From: Dehalococcoidales bacterium
GTDB taxonomy: Bacteria; Chloroflexota; Dehalococcoidia; Dehalococcoidales; UBA5760
DNA length: 5,657 nucleotides
Assembly: GCA_030640485.1 (NCBI GenBank)
Contig: DAOWJG010000200.1
Location: 1 to 5,657, forward strand
Reading direction: 5' to 3'
Positions 1 through 5,394 of the stretch are shown here, piece by piece (positions within the stretch are counted from its first letter, which is position 1; every line of letters starts with the position of its first letter). The notes under the pieces were generated by a model. That model searched no databases and was not told where the DNA came from. It saw nothing but the letters and a program-made list of their open reading frames with translations. Position numbers and translations under genes: made by a program.

Positions 1-1
1 C

Positions 2-427
2 ATCGTTAACTATAGCTATCAACCCAAAAAGCCAGCCTTGTTCGTGGGGGTGCCTGCTTTTCTTGACCACCTGCGCTCCGCCTTCAACCCGCAGAGCAAG
101 ATATCCTATGACCAACTCTTTGAAGGGGTAAAGACGGCGCCGCTGCTCGTCCTCGATGATTTTGGGGAGCAGTCAACCACACCATGGGCCCGGGAAAAGC
201 TCTACCAGGTTATCAATTACCGCTACAACGCTCGACTAGCAACCGTAATCACCACCCGCTACTCATTACAAGAAATTTTAGAAGAAATTGAGAGTTCCAT
301 CAGTTCCCGACTGGTTGACATGAAAATTAGCACGCCATTTAATATCATGGCTCCCGACTACCGGGGCGACCTGCGGCCCAGCCGGAAGAAAACATCCCGC
401 GGGGGAAGGAAAGGGCGCTGGGATTAA
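2..427 (+). CDS. DnaC/IstB-like AAA+ ATPase, probable replicative helicase loader (3' part, cut by window edge)
   Basis: The frame is open from the first bases, so the start and the Walker A (P-loop) part lie outside the window; 141 residues are visible. Visible residues 48-53 (LLVLDD) are a Walker B strand, followed by FGEQ. Residues 58-78 (WAREKLYQVINYRYNA) and the ITT strand at 83-85 match the helix and sensor I of DnaC/DnaI proteins. SISSRL, with Arg at 103, fits the arginine-finger/sensor region. In this family the protein binds the replicative helicase and loads it on single-stranded DNA at the origin or at stalled forks. The tail is short and very basic (RKK, RGGRKGR), which could help DNA contact. 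An IstB-type transposition helper is possible from the fold alone. No IstA-like partner or IS end is visible, so a chromosomal loader is preferred. The TAA stop is at 425-427. Confidence 0.82.
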   Translation: MVNYSYQPKKPALFVGVPAFLDHLRSAFNPQSKISYDQLFEGVKTAPLLVLDDFGEQSTTPWAREKLYQVINYRYNARLATVITTRYSLQEILEEIESSISSRLVDMKISTPFNIMAPDYRGDLRPSRKKTSRGGRKGRWD

Positions 428-490
428 GCAGTCCTAAGCCAAGCTTGTCAAGTCACCAGTTTTTAAGTAAAATTAGGCAAGCCTGCCTGT

Positions 491-581
491 AGAAAGAAGC
501 CTTCGGGTAAAATCCGTAGGTATACCTCCAGGAAGAAACCTTCGGGTAAAATCCATAGGTATACCTACGGGAAGAGACCTT
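491..581 (+). repeat. 39-bp tandem repeat (about 2.3 copies) with palindromic cores, upstream of the HNH gene
   Basis: The stretch at 500-527 recurs at 539-566 with a single mismatch, and a third partial copy (GAAGAGACCTT) follows at 571-581, all at a 39-base period. Each full copy contains CCTTCGGGTAAAATCC and then the perfect 10-bp palindrome AGGTATACCT (518-527 and 557-566). The arm CCGTAGGTATACCT of copy 1 (514-527) is the exact reverse complement of AGGTATACCTACGG of copy 2 (557-570), so a 14-bp stem could form across the copies. The array occupies most of the 428-585 gap and ends five bases before the HNH start codon. The last partial copy supplies the only purine-rich, weak Shine-Dalgarno-like run. 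It could be operator sites or a leader structure for the HNH gene. A function is not established. I saw no terminator or RNA gene in the rest of the gap (428-490). Confidence 0.75.
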
Positions 582-585
582 AGTT

Positions 586-1089
586 ATGATAAACCTGCCA
601 GTCCTAGTATTAAATCAGAATTATGAGCCACTCAATATATGCCGCGCCCGGCGAGCAGTGGTGCTGATTTATCACGGTAAGGCGGAGATGCTGGAGGATG
701 GCTCTGGATTTATCCACTCAGTCACTCATATCTTCTCCCTACCCTCAGTAATCCGCCTGTCCTATATGATTAAACGTCCCCGACCTAAGAGAAGACTAAC
801 TCGCCTTGAGGTTTTCAGCCGTGACCAATACACCTGCCAGTACTGCGGTAAAGAAGGCCGGCAGCTTACCTTAGACCATGTTATCCCCCGCTACCGAGGT
901 GGTGAGCACACCTGGGAAAATGTGGTCAGCGCCTGTATTCCCTGTAATCGCCACAAGGCCGGTAGAACCCCCAAACAAGCTGGGATGAGATTAATTCACC
1001 GTCCCTCCCCCCCACGAGATAAGCTCCCCTTTTATATCTCCCACCAGCTTAAAAACCAGGCTCAATGGCAAAAATACCTTCCCCAGTGA
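586..1089 (+). CDS. HNH endonuclease family protein
   Basis: This 167-residue protein has two parts. The N-terminal part opens with LPVLVLNQNYEPLNI and RRAVVLIYHGKAE (residues 4-34), a signature seen at the start of a widespread family of small HNH proteins in Chloroflexota, Cyanobacteria and Actinobacteria. The HNH domain spans about 74-130. CQYC (Cys84, Cys87) and CIPC (Cys117, Cys120) form the zinc-binding pairs. LDH (Asp97-His98), Asn112 and the NRH motif (His123) supply the expected metal and catalytic positions, so the nuclease centre looks intact. The length is close to the family norm. The ATG at 586 is preferred because the conserved N-terminus starts right there; the ribosome binding site (GGGAAGAG, 569-576) is weak. 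It lies downstream of the helicase-loader gene on the same strand and converges on ricT. The substrate and cellular role of this family are not well defined. The context gives no methyltransferase or restriction partner. Confidence 0.85.
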   Translation: MINLPVLVLNQNYEPLNICRARRAVVLIYHGKAEMLEDGSGFIHSVTHIFSLPSVIRLSYMIKRPRPKRRLTRLEVFSRDQYTCQYCGKEGRQLTLDHVIPRYRGGEHTWENVVSACIPCNRHKAGRTPKQAGMRLIHRPSPPRDKLPFYISHQLKNQAQWQKYLPQ

Positions 1090-1112
1090 GAATCAACCGG
1101 TAATCAACAAGC

Positions 1113-1943
1113 TTAGCCCTTTTTCTGCCGCCTACGGGCACGTCCCGCCTCAACAGCTACCTCGCTGAGAGGTAATTCTACCGTCGTTCCGCTCTCCAGT
1201 TCAACCAGCACCGATTCCCTGAGTGGGTTACCACCAACCACCGTAGCTACCCCCATGGATGTCGAGACCTCCTGTCCCTTTCTGGGTAATTTCTCTCTCA
1301 AAGAATGGTACAGCTCATTCTCATAACTCAGACAGCACATCAACCGCCCGCAAACCCCCGATATCTTCAGCGGGTTAAGTGGTAAATCCTGCTCCTTGGC
1401 CATTCTAATGGAGACTGGGGCAAACCCCCCTAAAAAACTGGTACAACACAGCTGACGACCGCACCGGCCAAAACCACCTACCAGCTTGGCTTCATCTCTG
1501 GGCCCTACCTGCCGTAATTCTACACGCACCCTAAAGCGATTAGTTAACTCCCGAACCAGCTCACGGAAATCAACCCTCTCCGCAGCACTAAAGAAAAAAG
1601 TGAGACGACTACCACTGAGATTGTACTCCGCGGATAGTAGCTTCATCGGTAGGTGCAGCTTGCTAATTAACTTATTACACTCAGCTAGAGCCTCTATATT
1701 CTTTTTCGCAAGTTCCTGGTCACGTTTAATATCCTCAGGCTCTGCCTTGCGGACTACCGGCTTTAGTGGTTCACTCACCTCACTATCCAATACCTGCTCC
1801 GGAGCAATAATCACTTGTCCCATCTCTAGACCGCGGCTTGTCTTGACCACCACATAGTCATTTACCTCCAGGTCAATACCGGCGGGGTTAAAGTAGTATA
1901 CCCTCCCCGCTTTCTTAAAACGTATTCCAACAATATCAGCCAT
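1113..1943 (-). CDS. ricT: PSP1 domain protein, RicT (YaaT) homologue
   Basis: The protein has 276 residues, about the usual length for RicT. The N-terminus (MADIVGIRFKKAGRVYYFNP) and the region around 30-46 (VVVKTSRGLEMGQVI) are typical of PSP1-domain proteins. The core carries two cysteine clusters, GRCGRQLCC (Cys161, 166, 167) and GVCGRLMCC (Cys198, 203, 204). In the Bacillus subtilis RicA-RicF-RicT complex, cysteines of this type take part in binding 4Fe-4S clusters, and the complex stimulates mRNA maturation by RNase Y. No RicA or RicF gene is visible here, so the role in this organism is inferred. A charged helical stretch (about 68-90) follows the PSP1 N-terminal part, and the C-terminus is basic (RARRRQKKG). 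The ATG at 1943 lies 3 bases after the holB stop. Its Shine-Dalgarno run (AGGTGAGAG) overlaps that stop, which suggests translational coupling. The holB-yaaT order is also conserved in Firmicutes. Confidence 0.9.
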   Translation of the reverse strand: MADIVGIRFKKAGRVYYFNPAGIDLEVNDYVVVKTSRGLEMGQVIIAPEQVLDSEVSEPLKPVVRKAEPEDIKRDQELAKKNIEALAECNKLISKLHLPMKLLSAEYNLSGSRLTFFFSAAERVDFRELVRELTNRFRVRVELRQVGPRDEAKLVGGFGRCGRQLCCTSFLGGFAPVSIRMAKEQDLPLNPLKISGVCGRLMCCLSYENELYHSLREKLPRKGQEVSTSMGVATVVGGNPLRESVLVELESGTTVELPLSEVAVEAGRARRRQKKG

Positions 1944-1946
1944 CTC

Positions 1947-2963
1947 TCACCTACCTCTCCCCGGCATACTAAGCATTAATACTTCAAACACCAGCTGCGG
2001 ATTAGCATTCTGCTTGAGCTGTTCCCCAGTTGCTTGAAGGCTACTGATAAAGCCCTTTATTTGAACCAAGCTATAACCCTCAGCCCAGCTAGTAAGCATA
2101 GCTAGCCTATCAGTATTGGTAACCGCATCTACACAGCCGACCTTAACTAACAGCAGGTCACGCCACCAGTCAAGCCACAAACTCAGAATCTCCCCAACCA
2201 ATCCCCGGTTTTGGCTAAACTGGGATGCCAACTGGATAGCATATTCCAGACGCCCCTCATAATCGGCATCAATAACATTAAGGAGCCTCTCCATCCTTTC
2301 TGACCGTTGCTGAAGTAAGTCATCATCACGGGCCGCCGACAGTGCCCAACCCAGCCGTCCGTGGGAAAGCCCAGCCAGAAGCTTAGCCTTTGGCATCTCA
2401 ATATCCCAGCGACCATTAAGAGCCGTTTCTACCTCAGCCGCAGTTAGCGGGGGTAGCTCCAGCCGCTGGCAACGAGAAATAATAGTGGCTGGCAGTAACC
2501 TCTCATTGGTAGTTAGTAGAATAAAGATTACCTTCCCCACCGGCTCTTCCAGGGTCTTAAGCAAGCAGTTGGCGGCTTCATGTGACATTAGCTCAGCCCC
2601 CTCAATAATGAATACCTTATACCTACCTTCAAATGGTGGCAAACTGGCTGAGTGCTGCATCTCTCTAATCTGATCAATGCTGATTTCTGCCTTAGGCTTA
2701 GTCTCTTCTGAATTCCCGCCTTGACTCAAGCCTATAATCTGGACATCAGCGTGCTTAGCGGAAGCTATTTTCTGGCAGGAAGCACATTCCCCACAGGGAG
2801 GGTCAGGTGCCTCACAGTTTAGCGCCTTAGCTAAATCCAGAGCCAGCGTCATTTTACCCACGTGAGGGGGGCCCATCAGGAGATAAGCATGAGCCACCGC
2901 CTCTTTCTCCAGGCTACGCTGGAGTAAGGATACCGCCCTAATTTGACCAACTACCTGCCACAC
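1947..2963 (-). CDS. holB: DNA polymerase III, delta' subunit (clamp loader)
   Basis: This 338-residue AAA+ clamp-loader subunit would help open and load the sliding clamp on primed DNA. Walker A is GPPHVGKMT (31-39), with the Lys37 and Thr39 positions kept. A zinc module follows: Cys50, Cys57, Cys60 and Cys63. The Walker B strand reads VFIIEGAE (117-124) and lacks the DE pair of the ATPase DnaX, as expected of delta'. The segment LMSHEAANCLLKTLEEP (125-141) and the TTN strand (151-153) follow. The SRC arginine-finger motif is at 163-165, then QRLELPPLT. The C-terminal half (about 215-330) is helical, with the pattern of the collar domain. DnaX was considered, but the protein is short, has no extra C-terminal domain and lacks the DE pair. 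The start is GTG at 2963, with GGAG eight bases upstream. It begins 20 bases after lysA and sits 3 bases before ricT, so the three genes are probably one transcript. Confidence 0.92.
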   Translation of the reverse strand: MWQVVGQIRAVSLLQRSLEKEAVAHAYLLMGPPHVGKMTLALDLAKALNCEAPDPPCGECASCQKIASAKHADVQIIGLSQGGNSEETKPKAEISIDQIREMQHSASLPPFEGRYKVFIIEGAELMSHEAANCLLKTLEEPVGKVIFILLTTNERLLPATIISRCQRLELPPLTAAEVETALNGRWDIEMPKAKLLAGLSHGRLGWALSAARDDDLLQQRSERMERLLNVIDADYEGRLEYAIQLASQFSQNRGLVGEILSLWLDWWRDLLLVKVGCVDAVTNTDRLAMLTSWAEGYSLVQIKGFISSLQATGEQLKQNANPQLVFEVLMLSMPGRGR

Positions 2964-2983
2964 CCTAAAATCTCCGTTATTTT

Positions 2984-4291
2984 CTAAGCTAAATCACACC
3001 GGGTCAGGTCGGCAAGGGTCTCCCGACGCCGAATAAGACGCCCCTTACCCTCCTTAACCATAACCACCGCCGGCTTAAAGGAAGCGTTATAGTTACTAGC
3101 CAACGGCAGGCAGTAGGCTCCACAACCGGGTACCGCAATAATGTCACCATCTAAAACCGGGGGCAGAGGAATATCCCTAACCAGAATATCACCCGACTCA
3201 CAAAACCTACCAGCGATGGTAACTTCTCTGGCTACTTTCTCACCCATCTTATTAGCCACCACCGCCTCGTATTTAGCCCCGTAAAGAGCCGGGCGGATAT
3301 TATCACCCATACCACCATCTACGGAGACATAACACCTGACACCGGGTATATCCTTAACGACACCTACCTTATATAGGGCTACTCCAGCCTGCCCGACTAT
3401 TGCCCGCCCCGGCTCAACGATAAGCCGCGGCAGTGCCAGACCTAACTCCCGGCACTTACCGATAACCTTAGATGCTACCATCTCGGCATAGACAGAAACC
3501 GGTGGGGCTGGCCTGTCCCGGGTATACTGAATAGCAAAGCCGCCACCAATATTTAGCTCGCTCGGTTCAAACCCATGCCTCTCCTTCATCTCAGCCGCAA
3601 AACAAAGCACCCGCTCAATCGCCAACTCATACGGCTCAACCTCATAGATAAGAGAACCAATATGAAAGTGCAGACCAATAAGGTTAAGGTTAGACGCACC
3701 TATGGCTTGAGCCACGGCTTCTTCGCCGCTTAATAAGGGAAAACCGAACTTAGTGTCAATGGCACCGGTAGCAATATACCTATGAGTATGAGGGTCCACC
3801 CCGGGAGACAGGCGCAGCAGTATTTCGACTCTAACCCCCTGTTCCCCGGCTATTTCATTAAGTAGCCTAAGCTCGTGTAGATTATCCACCACGATACGGC
3901 CAACCTGCCACTTAAGCGCCAGCCTTAACTCCTCGACCGATTTATTGTTACCGTGAAGGTAGATCCTATCTAAGGGGAAGTGAGCCGACTGGGCGATGCT
4001 TAGCTCTCCCGCCGAGACCGTGTCCAGCCCCAACCCCTCCTCCTTAAAGATAGTAGTCAGAGCCCCATTTATAAAGGCTTTACAGGCATAGATAACCTCG
4101 GTATCGGCATAGCGCCGGCTAAACTCAGCTTTGAATTCAGCACACTTACTACGCAGGCTAAACTCATCAAAGACATATAGCGGCGTGCCAAATTCAGTTG
4201 CCAGCTCAACGCTGTCGCAGCCACCAATTACAAGATGGCTCCGCTCGTTCACGTCGGCGGTTAATGGAAACAGAGACAGCTTACTCGTCAT
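2984..4291 (-). CDS. lysA: Diaminopimelate decarboxylase
   Basis: The enzyme decarboxylates meso-2,6-diaminopimelate to L-lysine, the last step of lysine synthesis, in the cytoplasm with pyridoxal phosphate. The 435-residue length and the motif order fit the fold-III family. YACKAF carries the PLP Schiff-base lysine (Lys71). HGNNKS is at 113-118, HFHIGS at 208-213 and the glycine-rich phosphate loop GGG at 249-251. EPGR is at 293-296 and CESGD, with the catalytic Cys364 donated across the dimer, at 364-368. GAYCLPLASNYN at 391-402 contains the substrate/PLP tyrosine. CESGD and the NYN motif favour DAP decarboxylase over ornithine or arginine decarboxylases of the same fold. The start is ATG at 4291 with GAGGTG just upstream (4294-4299). 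It is the first gene of the lysA-holB-ricT cluster. Only 78 bases separate it from the ISL3 remnant on the same strand, so its promoter is either in that short gap or inside the element. Confidence 0.95.
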   Translation of the reverse strand: MTSKLSLFPLTADVNERSHLVIGGCDSVELATEFGTPLYVFDEFSLRSKCAEFKAEFSRRYADTEVIYACKAFINGALTTIFKEEGLGLDTVSAGELSIAQSAHFPLDRIYLHGNNKSVEELRLALKWQVGRIVVDNLHELRLLNEIAGEQGVRVEILLRLSPGVDPHTHRYIATGAIDTKFGFPLLSGEEAVAQAIGASNLNLIGLHFHIGSLIYEVEPYELAIERVLCFAAEMKERHGFEPSELNIGGGFAIQYTRDRPAPPVSVYAEMVASKVIGKCRELGLALPRLIVEPGRAIVGQAGVALYKVGVVKDIPGVRCYVSVDGGMGDNIRPALYGAKYEAVVANKMGEKVAREVTIAGRFCESGDILVRDIPLPPVLDGDIIAVPGCGAYCLPLASNYNASFKPAVVMVKEGKGRLIRRRETLADLTRCDLA

Positions 4292-4369
4292 TTCACCTCA
4301 ATGTTACCAGTGCCCCGCAGTGAAGTCAATTTATGACTGACTACCTACCTCAAACCTGACGGCAGAAAA

Positions 4370-4394
4370 GGTTCTACGTCAATAAGTGTGAAAA
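4370..4394 (+). repeat. Terminal inverted repeat of the ISL3 element, transposase 3' end
   Basis: The 25-base end starts GGTTCTAC (4370-4377) and ends AGTGTGAAAA (4385-4394). It matches the reverse complement of the other end at 20 of 25 positions; the mismatches all lie in the seven-base middle. The transposase stop codon (4379-4381) lies inside it. Confidence 0.88.
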
Positions 4395-5088
4395 CAAGCC
4401 CCTGTGCCTTTAGAGTTAGTTGCTAATATCCTCAACCGGAAATTATCCATATTGCGATAGCCATAAGCCATTCCCTTAACTATTTCAGGACTAGAGAGAC
4501 TATCCAGGTATTCCTCTACTTTTTGTCTTCCTTGCCCTTCTACTACCTCCATAACTTCCCTTTTGACCAGGTTGCAGATGGTCGTATGATACAAACGCCG
4601 CCCGCTCACCGAGAACTCATCCAGTCCTATAAACTCAGGTATTTCTGTCGCCCCTCTCGCCCCAAGTCTTCTCTCTACCTCCTCGGCAACACATCTCCTC
4701 ACCAATCCTTCACTTACGTCTTCCTTCTGGGCTGTCCTCTTCACTGTCTGATGAAGTGCTTCTTGCCCTAGATACTCCCTGAATTTGCAACTGGAGCGTC
4801 TCCTGGAGCCAAAAACCTCATCTGGTTCAGTGAATACTTTACCACACCAAAGACACCGGAATCGCCTTTTCATCAGCGTGAGGAATACCACTTTATCCCT
4901 TAATCTCCTGTCCTGTTTGAGCTGCTGCCCCCTATCATGCTCTTTAGTGGTCACCCTACCACACCTTGGGCAGGTAACCTCACCCCGACGATTGATTACG
5001 CTGACCTCAAAATGGCCCTCCAATTCCTTCTGCTTCAGTATCCTGAGTTGTGGCATCCTAATGCTACTGAGATACAATCATCTTGCAC
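4379..5088 (-). pseudogene. ISL3-family transposase, frameshifted near the start and missing the middle of the DDE domain
   Basis: The main frame (5077 to 4379, from a TTG that directly follows an in-frame stop) encodes 232 residues, while ISL3 transposases are about 400. The N-terminal zinc finger is intact: CPRC (Cys36, 39) and CLWC (Cys75, 78), followed by KVFTE. A helical, helix-turn-helix-like part covers about 95-140. FIGLDEFSVSGRRLYH (149-164) holds the first catalytic aspartate, Asp153. At about residue 200 (SSPEIVKG) the protein jumps to MAYGYRNMDNFRLRIL (203-218), normally the extreme C-terminus. The second Asp and the catalytic Glu are therefore gone. A second lesion lies upstream: a GTG at 5088, eight bases after a perfect Shine-Dalgarno sequence, reads VQDDCISVALG in another frame and joins the main frame at MPQLRIL only if one base was lost near 5056-5058. 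Both defects argue for a non-functional protein. Expression of a DNA-binding fragment cannot be excluded. Confidence 0.85.
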
Positions 5089-5096
5089 TCGCTTCG

Positions 5097-5105
5097 ACCT
5101 CCTTT
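5097..5105 (-). promoter_or_regulatory. Shine-Dalgarno sequence of the original transposase start
   Basis: The minus strand reads AAAGGAGGT. The GTG at 5088-5086 follows after eight bases, the ideal distance, whereas the TTG that opens the surviving frame (5077) is 19 bases away. This supports the GTG as the ancestral start and the loss of a base just downstream. Confidence 0.6.
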
Positions 5106-5163
5106 GCTTTGAGTTTCACTACCCAAAGGCTACAGAGGTCAGCGGGTGCTTTTCAATTATCCT

Positions 5164-5188
5164 TTTTCACACTAAATAGTGTAGAACC
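5164..5188 (-). repeat. Terminal inverted repeat of the ISL3 element, transposase 5' end
   Basis: Read on the minus strand it starts GGTTCTAC (5188-5181) and ends AGTGTGAAAA. It also holds a small palindrome, ACACTA-TT-TAGTGT, which the other end lacks. Its outer edge is 13 bases from the -35 box of the rRNA promoter, so it overlaps the position where an UP element would sit. Confidence 0.88.
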
Positions 5189-5201
5189 ATATGTTTTGTT
5201 G

Positions 5202-5230
5202 TTGACAACGCTACTGTTTCGTGCTAATAT
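5202..5230 (+). promoter_or_regulatory. Sigma-70-type promoter for the 23S rRNA transcript
   Basis: TTGACA at 5202-5207 is a perfect -35 box. TAATAT at 5225-5230 matches the -10 consensus at four of six positions, including the key TA at the start and T at the end. The spacer is exactly 17 bp. Transcription would start at about 5236-5238, leaving a leader of about 160 nt before the 23S 5' end. The sequence just upstream is A/T-rich (ATATGTTTTGTT) and runs directly into the ISL3 inverted repeat. No 16S rRNA, tRNA or plus-strand gene lies upstream in the window, so this is very likely the only nearby promoter for the rRNA gene. Confidence 0.82.
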
Positions 5231-5299
5231 GACTTTACAGTTAAGGGTGTGGAGGCAGATGAGAGTAGTTGATACATAGGAAGGGAACTGGTGATTAGA

Positions 5300-5318
5300 A
5301 CCAAGCGGACGGCTTGGT
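5300..5318 (+). promoter_or_regulatory. Possible antiterminator hairpin competing with the leader terminator
   Basis: ACCAAGC (5300-5306) can pair with GCTTGGT (5312-5318) around a GGACG loop. GCTTGGT is also part of the left arm of the terminator stem, and ACCAAGC is repeated exactly in the right arm (5327-5333), so the two structures exclude each other. A further copy of TGGTGA (5289-5294) repeats the end of the terminator's left arm (5315-5320), giving an alternating four-segment pattern. The 7-bp helix is weaker than the 12-bp terminator, so a factor or ribosome-like event would be needed to favour it. This is inferred from base pairing only. Confidence 0.45.
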
Positions 5319-5340
5319 GACCACTCACCAAGCCGTTTTT
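5309..5340 (+). terminator. Intrinsic terminator inside the 23S rRNA leader
   Basis: A perfect 12-bp stem (ACGGCTTGGTGA, 5309-5320, with TCACCAAGCCGT, 5325-5336) closes a CCAC loop. It runs straight into TTTTT (5336-5340) and then alternating GT. There is no plus-strand gene before it in the window other than the leader starting at about 5237, and the minus strand has no T-run after the hairpin. It therefore acts, if at all, on the rRNA leader transcript and would give a short RNA of about 100 nt. Confidence 0.75.
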
Positions 5341-5348
5341 GTGTGTGT

Positions 5349-5360
5349 CGCACTTTAACA
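5349..5360 (+). promoter_or_regulatory. BoxA-like rRNA antitermination site
   Basis: CGCACTTTAACA matches the bacterial rRNA BoxA (TGCTCTTTAACA) at 10 of 12 positions, including the CTTTAACA core. In other bacteria BoxA in the leader RNA, or just before 23S, binds NusB-NusE and makes polymerase resistant to termination through the long rRNA gene. Here it lies about 35 bases before the 23S 5' end and after, not before, the leader terminator. Confidence 0.65.
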
Positions 5361-5394
5361 ACTGAATATGAAGACTAATATCAATCCTGAAGCA

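Larger units (their letters stand above)
4370..5188 (-). mobile_element. Internally deleted ISL3-family insertion sequence, 819 bp, non-autonomous
   Basis: Both ends are present as terminal inverted repeats that read inward GGTTCTAC, seven variable bases, AGTGTGAAAA. ISL3 elements characteristically end in a GGCTCTTC-like sequence, so GGTTCTAC fits. Between the ends is one minus-strand transposase reading frame with ISL3 features but about half the usual length. ISL3 elements are usually about 1.2-1.5 kb, so this one has lost several hundred bases internally. The family usually makes 8-bp target duplications. The flanks here (GCAGAAAA before 4370, ATATGTTT after 5188) do not match. The element is probably an inactive relic. 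It could still be mobilised in trans by an intact relative, because both ends survive. It sits between the lysA cluster and the 23S rRNA promoter. Confidence 0.85.

Noticed and set aside
491..581. Short CRISPR array
   Set aside because: The units abut with a constant 39-base period and there are no unique spacers between them. There are only two full copies and no cas gene nearby.
1090..1112. Shared bidirectional terminator between the converging HNH and ricT genes
   Set aside because: The 23-base gap has only a short ACCGGT palindrome and no GC-rich stem followed by a T-run in either direction.
1486..1857. Plus-strand frame of 123 residues opposite ricT
   Set aside because: It lies entirely inside a well-supported RicT gene on the other strand, and its Ser/Arg-rich product has no domain.
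4301..4329. Minus-strand TTGACT, 17 bp, TAACAT as a lysA promoter
   Set aside because: The spacing is ideal but the -10 matches only four of six bases. Transcription would start two or three bases before the ATG, inside or past the Shine-Dalgarno run. A leaderless start is possible, but the evidence is too thin to annotate.
5229..5239. A second BoxA (TGACTTTACA) near the transcription start
   Set aside because: It overlaps the -10 box and the expected start site, so it would not be transcribed as a whole, and it lacks part of the core.
4523..5279. Plus-strand open frames within and beyond the ISL3 element (4523-4771, 4785-5279, 4937-5179)
   Set aside because: They lie opposite the transposase, have no recognisable motifs and show low-complexity Ser/Leu-rich products typical of antisense frames. 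One runs through the rRNA promoter.
5240..5300. Leader as a tetrahydrofolate riboswitch or T-box (GAGAGTAGTTGA resembles part of the THF aptamer)
   Set aside because: The remaining conserved aptamer segments, and the T-box specifier loop and T-box sequence, are not present, so the resemblance is short and probably chance.
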